This document shows positions 13,695 to 16,331 of a stretch of DNA of 16,331 nt, piece after piece. The DNA comes from Gammaproteobacteria bacterium UBA4475. GTDB taxonomy: Bacteria > Pseudomonadota > Gammaproteobacteria > Pseudomonadales > Azotimanducaceae. The stretch spans positions 1 through 16,331 of the forward strand of contig DGOD01000349.1 in NCBI GenBank assembly GCA_002389265.1. Direction: 5' to 3'. Position 1 is the first letter of the stretch; each line of letters starts with the position of its first letter. The notes under the pieces were generated by a model. The model was not told the DNA's origin and ran no database searches. It saw only the letters and a list, made by a program, of their open reading frames with translations. The position numbers and the translations under genes were made by a program.

Positions 13695-14630
13695 CTATTT
13701 TAGGTGATTCGTGAGCTTTTCAATTTCGCGGTTAAAATTCTGTTGATGCAACTCGTTAGCTTGGGCGCGATCAGCTTTGTCGAAGGCGATATCCTCGGCG
13801 GCCAATTGTGCCGGTGCAGCTGTCAGTCTGGTGTCTGCAGGTATCTGCTTCATATGCAGGGGCTGGTTAATATGCCGGGTCACCGTGGGCGTCATAATCT
13901 CTATCTGACTCCGGTGCAGGCTGTCGAGCACGCACTGATTGAGCTTTGAGCGGCTAGAGAGCAGCGTTTTGACATCAAGCAGCATACCGCTGACGCGATA
14001 GCAGACAGAGATATCGTCCAAGCCTAGAATCTGTACATAAGGATCGTCGAGTTCAGCCGCGCGGGCGGCGAGGAGCAGCAGCGGTTCAATCTTGGCGTGA
14101 TGAGTGTCATAGCCCAGAGACAAGGTGCTGGAAATAATCACGCCCGAGCGACGGGTGACTTTGACAGGGGTCAGAACAAACAGGCTGTTCGGCATGGATA
14201 CGAGCTCGCGGTTCTCGGTCTGGATTTCGGTATCGAACAGTCCACGTTCCGAGACCTTACCGAAGGAGTCGCGGACGGTGACGAAATCCCCGATATTAAA
14301 AGGCTTGGTTACGCGCAAGGTAATGGCTGCCATAAAGTTGGTGACAAAGGAGGTGGATGAAAAGGCAATCACGGCGAATATTCCGAGACCGATGATGCTG
14401 AGAGTTTGATTTCGAGTGCCTTCTGTCAGCGGTGCGACTATCACGACCAGAATGATCACGGCCACCGTACCCAACAGCATGATAATTTGACGTGGCAAGC
14501 GTGTTTCGCTGCCAAGATTCGGTTCGCGCGCGATCAGCCAATAATGCGCCAGCCTGAGGCTCCGGACTGGCAGGACGAGGCTGGCGAGCAGTGGCATAAA
14601 GGCGTCAAAAAAACTCCCTGTTATGGTCAT
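13695..14630 (-). CDS. MscS-like mechanosensitive channel
   Basis: The 311 residues up to the TAG comprise an N-terminal membrane segment (about 10-30), a helix at 48-67 and the pore helix at about 77-106. The conserved MscS beta domain follows: PFNIGDFVTVRDSFGKVSERG (110-130) and SMPNS (145-149). A soluble domain and a polar helical C-terminus complete it. MscS channels sit in the inner membrane and open under tension to release solutes during osmotic downshift. The start has an excellent Shine-Dalgarno (AAAGGAG, 6 nt before ATG). The C-terminus is odd: TAG interrupts a helix and 35 coding-like codons follow in frame, so the ancestral protein was probably 347 residues. The TAG falls outside the channel core, so the product may still work. 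The LOG gene follows on the same strand. Confidence 0.88.
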   Translation of the reverse strand: MTITGSFFDAFMPLLASLVLPVRSLRLAHYWLIAREPNLGSETRLPRQIIMLLGTVAVIILVVIVAPLTEGTRNQTLSIIGLGIFAVIAFSSTSFVTNFMAAITLRVTKPFNIGDFVTVRDSFGKVSERGLFDTEIQTENRELVSMPNSLFVLTPVKVTRRSGVIISSTLSLGYDTHHAKIEPLLLLAARAAELDDPYVQILGLDDISVCYRVSGMLLDVKTLLSSRSKLNQCVLDSLHRSQIEIMTPTVTRHINQPLHMKQIPADTRLTAAPAQLAAEDIAFDKADRAQANELHQQNFNREIEKLTNHLK

Positions 14631-14816
14631 TTAAGGCTCCTTTAACCAGTGCTTATTGCCTGCGAATGCGCATCCTGATCCTTCGAGTATTGTATTGAAT
14701 CGCGACCGGTATAAACAGCCGTCAGCGACCAGCTGGCGATCCTCGACACTCGATGGCATCCCTAAACAGCTTGTCTTTGGCCTTCCAAAAATGTTTCACT
14801 TCGTCTTTCGCAATCT

Positions 14817-14822
14817 AGGAGG
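14817..14822 (+). promoter_or_regulatory. Ribosome-binding site that fixes GTG 14832
   Basis: A perfect AGGAGG lies 9 nt before GTG 14832. It decides the start of the reductase gene over the next in-frame ATG far inside the protein. Promoters for this gene and the divergent MscS-like gene must lie in 14644-14816. TATAAA at 14710-14715 is a possible -10 box, but no good -35 box matches it. Confidence 0.7.
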
Positions 14823-14831
14823 AACAAGCCC

Positions 14832-15863
14832 GTGGCGACATCCAATCACCAAGCCAGCACGCGACAGACGAATCGTGAAATTCACCTGGCGTCTCGCCCG
14901 GAAGGACTACCCGCTGAGGCGAACTTTCGATTGGTGGAGAATCCTCTGCCAGCAACAGGCCCGGGCCAGGTCCTGATAAAAAATCTGTATATGTCAGTCG
15001 ATCCTGCCATGCGGCCGCCACTGACAAATGGGCAGACTAAACTCGATGAGGTCATGACCGCCGGTGCGCTCGGAAAAATCGTCGAGAGTCAGCTTGATGG
15101 TTACCCCGTGGGAACCTATGTGATGCACCGCGGCGGATTTCGTGAATGGTGCCTGTCAAATGGCCAGGGGCTGGAGGTTATTCAGCCAGAAAATGAACCC
15201 TTAACCGCCCACCTACATGTGCTGGGAACGACCGGATTGACGGCCTATGGCGGTTTGCTGGTCACCGGTGAGCTTAAGGCTGGTGAGAATGTATTTGTTT
15301 CAGCAGCGGCCGGGGCTGTAGGTAGTGTCGTCGGCCAAATTGCTAAGATCAAAGGCTGCCGGGTCGTGGGTAGCTGTGGATCCGATGAGAAAGCCAATTA
15401 TCTGACCCAGGAGTTGGGCTTTGATTACGCCTTCAATTACAAGACCAGTAATATTCGTAAAGAACTGCACGTGGCACTGCCGGAAGGTATTGATGTGTAT
15501 TTTGAAAATGTTGGTGGTGCGCACTTGGATGCAGCTGTGGGTCAGATGCGCCCCTTAGGGCGTATTCCAGTCTGTGGCATGATCTCTGCGTACAACAATA
15601 AAGGCGCGCGCTCTGAAGGTGTGACGACACTGTCGAATATGATCTACAACCGGGTCACCATGAAGGGTTTTGTGGTGTACGAGTTCGATGGCATCCGCGC
15701 GCAATTTCTGGCGGACATGCGGGCCTGGATGGCTGCCGGTCTGATGAAGTACCAGGAAACGATTTTTGATGGTATTGAAAATGCGCCGGCGGCGTTCATC
15801 GGCCTGTTGCAAGGTGAAAACACTGGCAAAATGCTGGTCAAGTTGGGTGACGATGACGTGTAG
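14832..15863 (+). CDS. NADP-dependent medium-chain reductase, CurA/PTGR-like
   Basis: The 343-residue protein belongs to the zinc-free medium-chain dehydrogenase/reductase group that reduces activated C=C bonds (curcumin reductase CurA, prostaglandin reductase, leukotriene B4 12-hydroxydehydrogenase). It shows LYMSVDPAMRPP (52-63), LGTTGLTAYGGL (131-142), the nucleotide loop VSAAAGAVGSVVGQIAK (156-172), YFENVGG and a C-terminal GENTGKMLVKL. No structural zinc cysteine cluster is present. These enzymes use NADPH on alpha,beta-unsaturated ketones in the cytoplasm; the natural substrate here is unknown. Start at GTG is set by the AGGAGG site. A crotonase gene follows 108 bp downstream on the same strand, so the pair may work on unsaturated acyl or enone compounds. 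Confidence 0.92.
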   Translation: MATSNHQASTRQTNREIHLASRPEGLPAEANFRLVENPLPATGPGQVLIKNLYMSVDPAMRPPLTNGQTKLDEVMTAGALGKIVESQLDGYPVGTYVMHRGGFREWCLSNGQGLEVIQPENEPLTAHLHVLGTTGLTAYGGLLVTGELKAGENVFVSAAAGAVGSVVGQIAKIKGCRVVGSCGSDEKANYLTQELGFDYAFNYKTSNIRKELHVALPEGIDVYFENVGGAHLDAAVGQMRPLGRIPVCGMISAYNNKGARSEGVTTLSNMIYNRVTMKGFVVYEFDGIRAQFLADMRAWMAAGLMKYQETIFDGIENAPAAFIGLLQGENTGKMLVKLGDDDV

Positions 15864-15872
15864 TCTGAACTC

Positions 15873-15938
15873 GGCCTTAGCCCTGCCATGGCGGGCGAAG
15901 GCTTAACCAAAATCATTCCCGCCAGCGACAAGCGCTGG
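15873..15938. repeat. Two consecutive hairpins between reductase and crotonase genes
   Basis: The first (15874-15902) pairs GCCTT-A-GCCC with GGGC-G-AAGGC around a 9-nt loop. The second (15922-15938) pairs CCAGCG with CGCTGG around ACAAG. Neither has a T-run on either strand. They could stabilise or process a joint mRNA rather than end transcription. Confidence 0.4.
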
Positions 15939-15971
15939 AGCGATGCAACCTGTTGATGGAATAGACCACTT

Positions 15972-16331
15972 ATGAGTCCTACCTGTTTTGATGTCAGTAT
16001 TGACAATAATATTGCCCATATCCGCATGAACCGACCGGAAAAGCGTAATAGCATGAATGCCGAATTTTGGGATGAGTTGCCTGAGATCGTCAACGATATT
16101 GATGACAACAGCAAAGCACGAGTCATTGTGATCTCATCCATAGGGCCCCATTTCAGCTCGGGTTTGGATATTGGCAGTTTCGTTGCCGGCGATAGTCAGG
16201 CGCCCAAAACGGATCCGAAGCAGAGTCGAAGTCATGGTGAGAGTTTCTATCGAATGGTGAAGCGTATGCAGAATACCTTCAGCTGCTTGGAAGAGTGCAG
16301 AATTCCCGTGCTTGTGGCCATCCAGGGGGGG
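15972..16331 (+). CDS. Enoyl-CoA hydratase/isomerase (crotonase) family protein, 5' part
   Basis: The first 120 residues are visible; the gene runs off the right edge. It opens MSPTCFDVSIDNNIAHIRMN, followed by RPEKRNSMNAEFWDELPEI. Next comes the first oxyanion-hole motif HFSSGLDI (residues 62-69), and near the edge IPVLVAIQGG, where the second oxyanion-hole glycines begin. This order is typical of crotonases; the insert-rich stretch after SGLDI and the general wording recall dienoyl-CoA isomerase (ECH1-like) members. The catalytic acids lie beyond the window, so hydratase and isomerase cannot be separated. The family acts on CoA thioesters, usually in fatty-acid oxidation. The Shine-Dalgarno is weak (TGGA, somewhat far from the ATG), which fits translation as a downstream operon gene. 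Confidence 0.9.
   Translation, partial: MSPTCFDVSIDNNIAHIRMNRPEKRNSMNAEFWDELPEIVNDIDDNSKARVIVISSIGPHFSSGLDIGSFVAGDSQAPKTDPKQSRSHGESFYRMVKRMQNTFSCLEECRIPVLVAIQGG

Noticed and set aside
14656..14976. Plus-strand frame overlapping the start of the reductase gene
   Set aside because: Wrong frame relative to the AGGAGG/GTG start, overlaps conserved reductase sequence and shows no family features.
15644..16141. 165-codon minus-strand frame across the reductase/crotonase junction
   Set aside because: Antisense to two well-supported genes; no ribosome-binding site or motif.

Overview
This is a 16.3 kb stretch of bacterial chromosome with balanced base composition. The gene types (fused MFS/spermidine-synthase-like protein, beta-CASP RNase, LOG protein, MscS channel, CurA-like reductase, crotonase) suggest a Gram-negative proteobacterium, most likely an environmental gammaproteobacterium. 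That placement is inference from gene content only. I see no rRNA, tRNA, insertion sequence, CRISPR array or phage gene.

Left part (1-5750) encodes exported or surface proteins. It holds the 3' end of a collagen-like protein with a Cys-rich C-terminal domain, followed by a long hairpin and a good intrinsic terminator. Next is a secreted LVIVD-type beta-propeller with about 14 repeats, starting at GTG 800. A broken remnant of a subtilisin-like protease follows. On the minus strand there is a large secreted HExxH metallopeptidase with three C-terminal Ig-like modules.

Middle part (5871-11125) is on the minus strand. It has a membrane protein fused to a degenerate spermidine-synthase domain, about 700 bp without a recognisable gene but with a foldable element, an LLM-class (luciferase-like) oxidoreductase, and an ECF sigma factor with no visible anti-sigma partner. 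The leader of the sigma gene carries three copies of one 10-mer. These can form mutually exclusive pairings, one of which covers the ribosome-binding site. On the plus strand the same hairpin looks like an intrinsic terminator.

Right part (11126-16331) has a beta-CASP metallo-beta-lactamase RNase (+), which converges on a probable two-gene minus-strand operon. In that operon an MscS-like channel has an in-frame amber stop followed by 35 coding-like codons, and a LOG-family protein starts at TTG. Divergent from the operon are a CurA/PTGR-like NADP-dependent reductase and an enoyl-CoA hydratase/isomerase cut by the window edge, probably transcribed together for acyl-CoA or enone metabolism.

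The points most worth a second look are the amber codon in the channel gene, the switch-like leader of the sigma gene, and the internally deleted subtilase.
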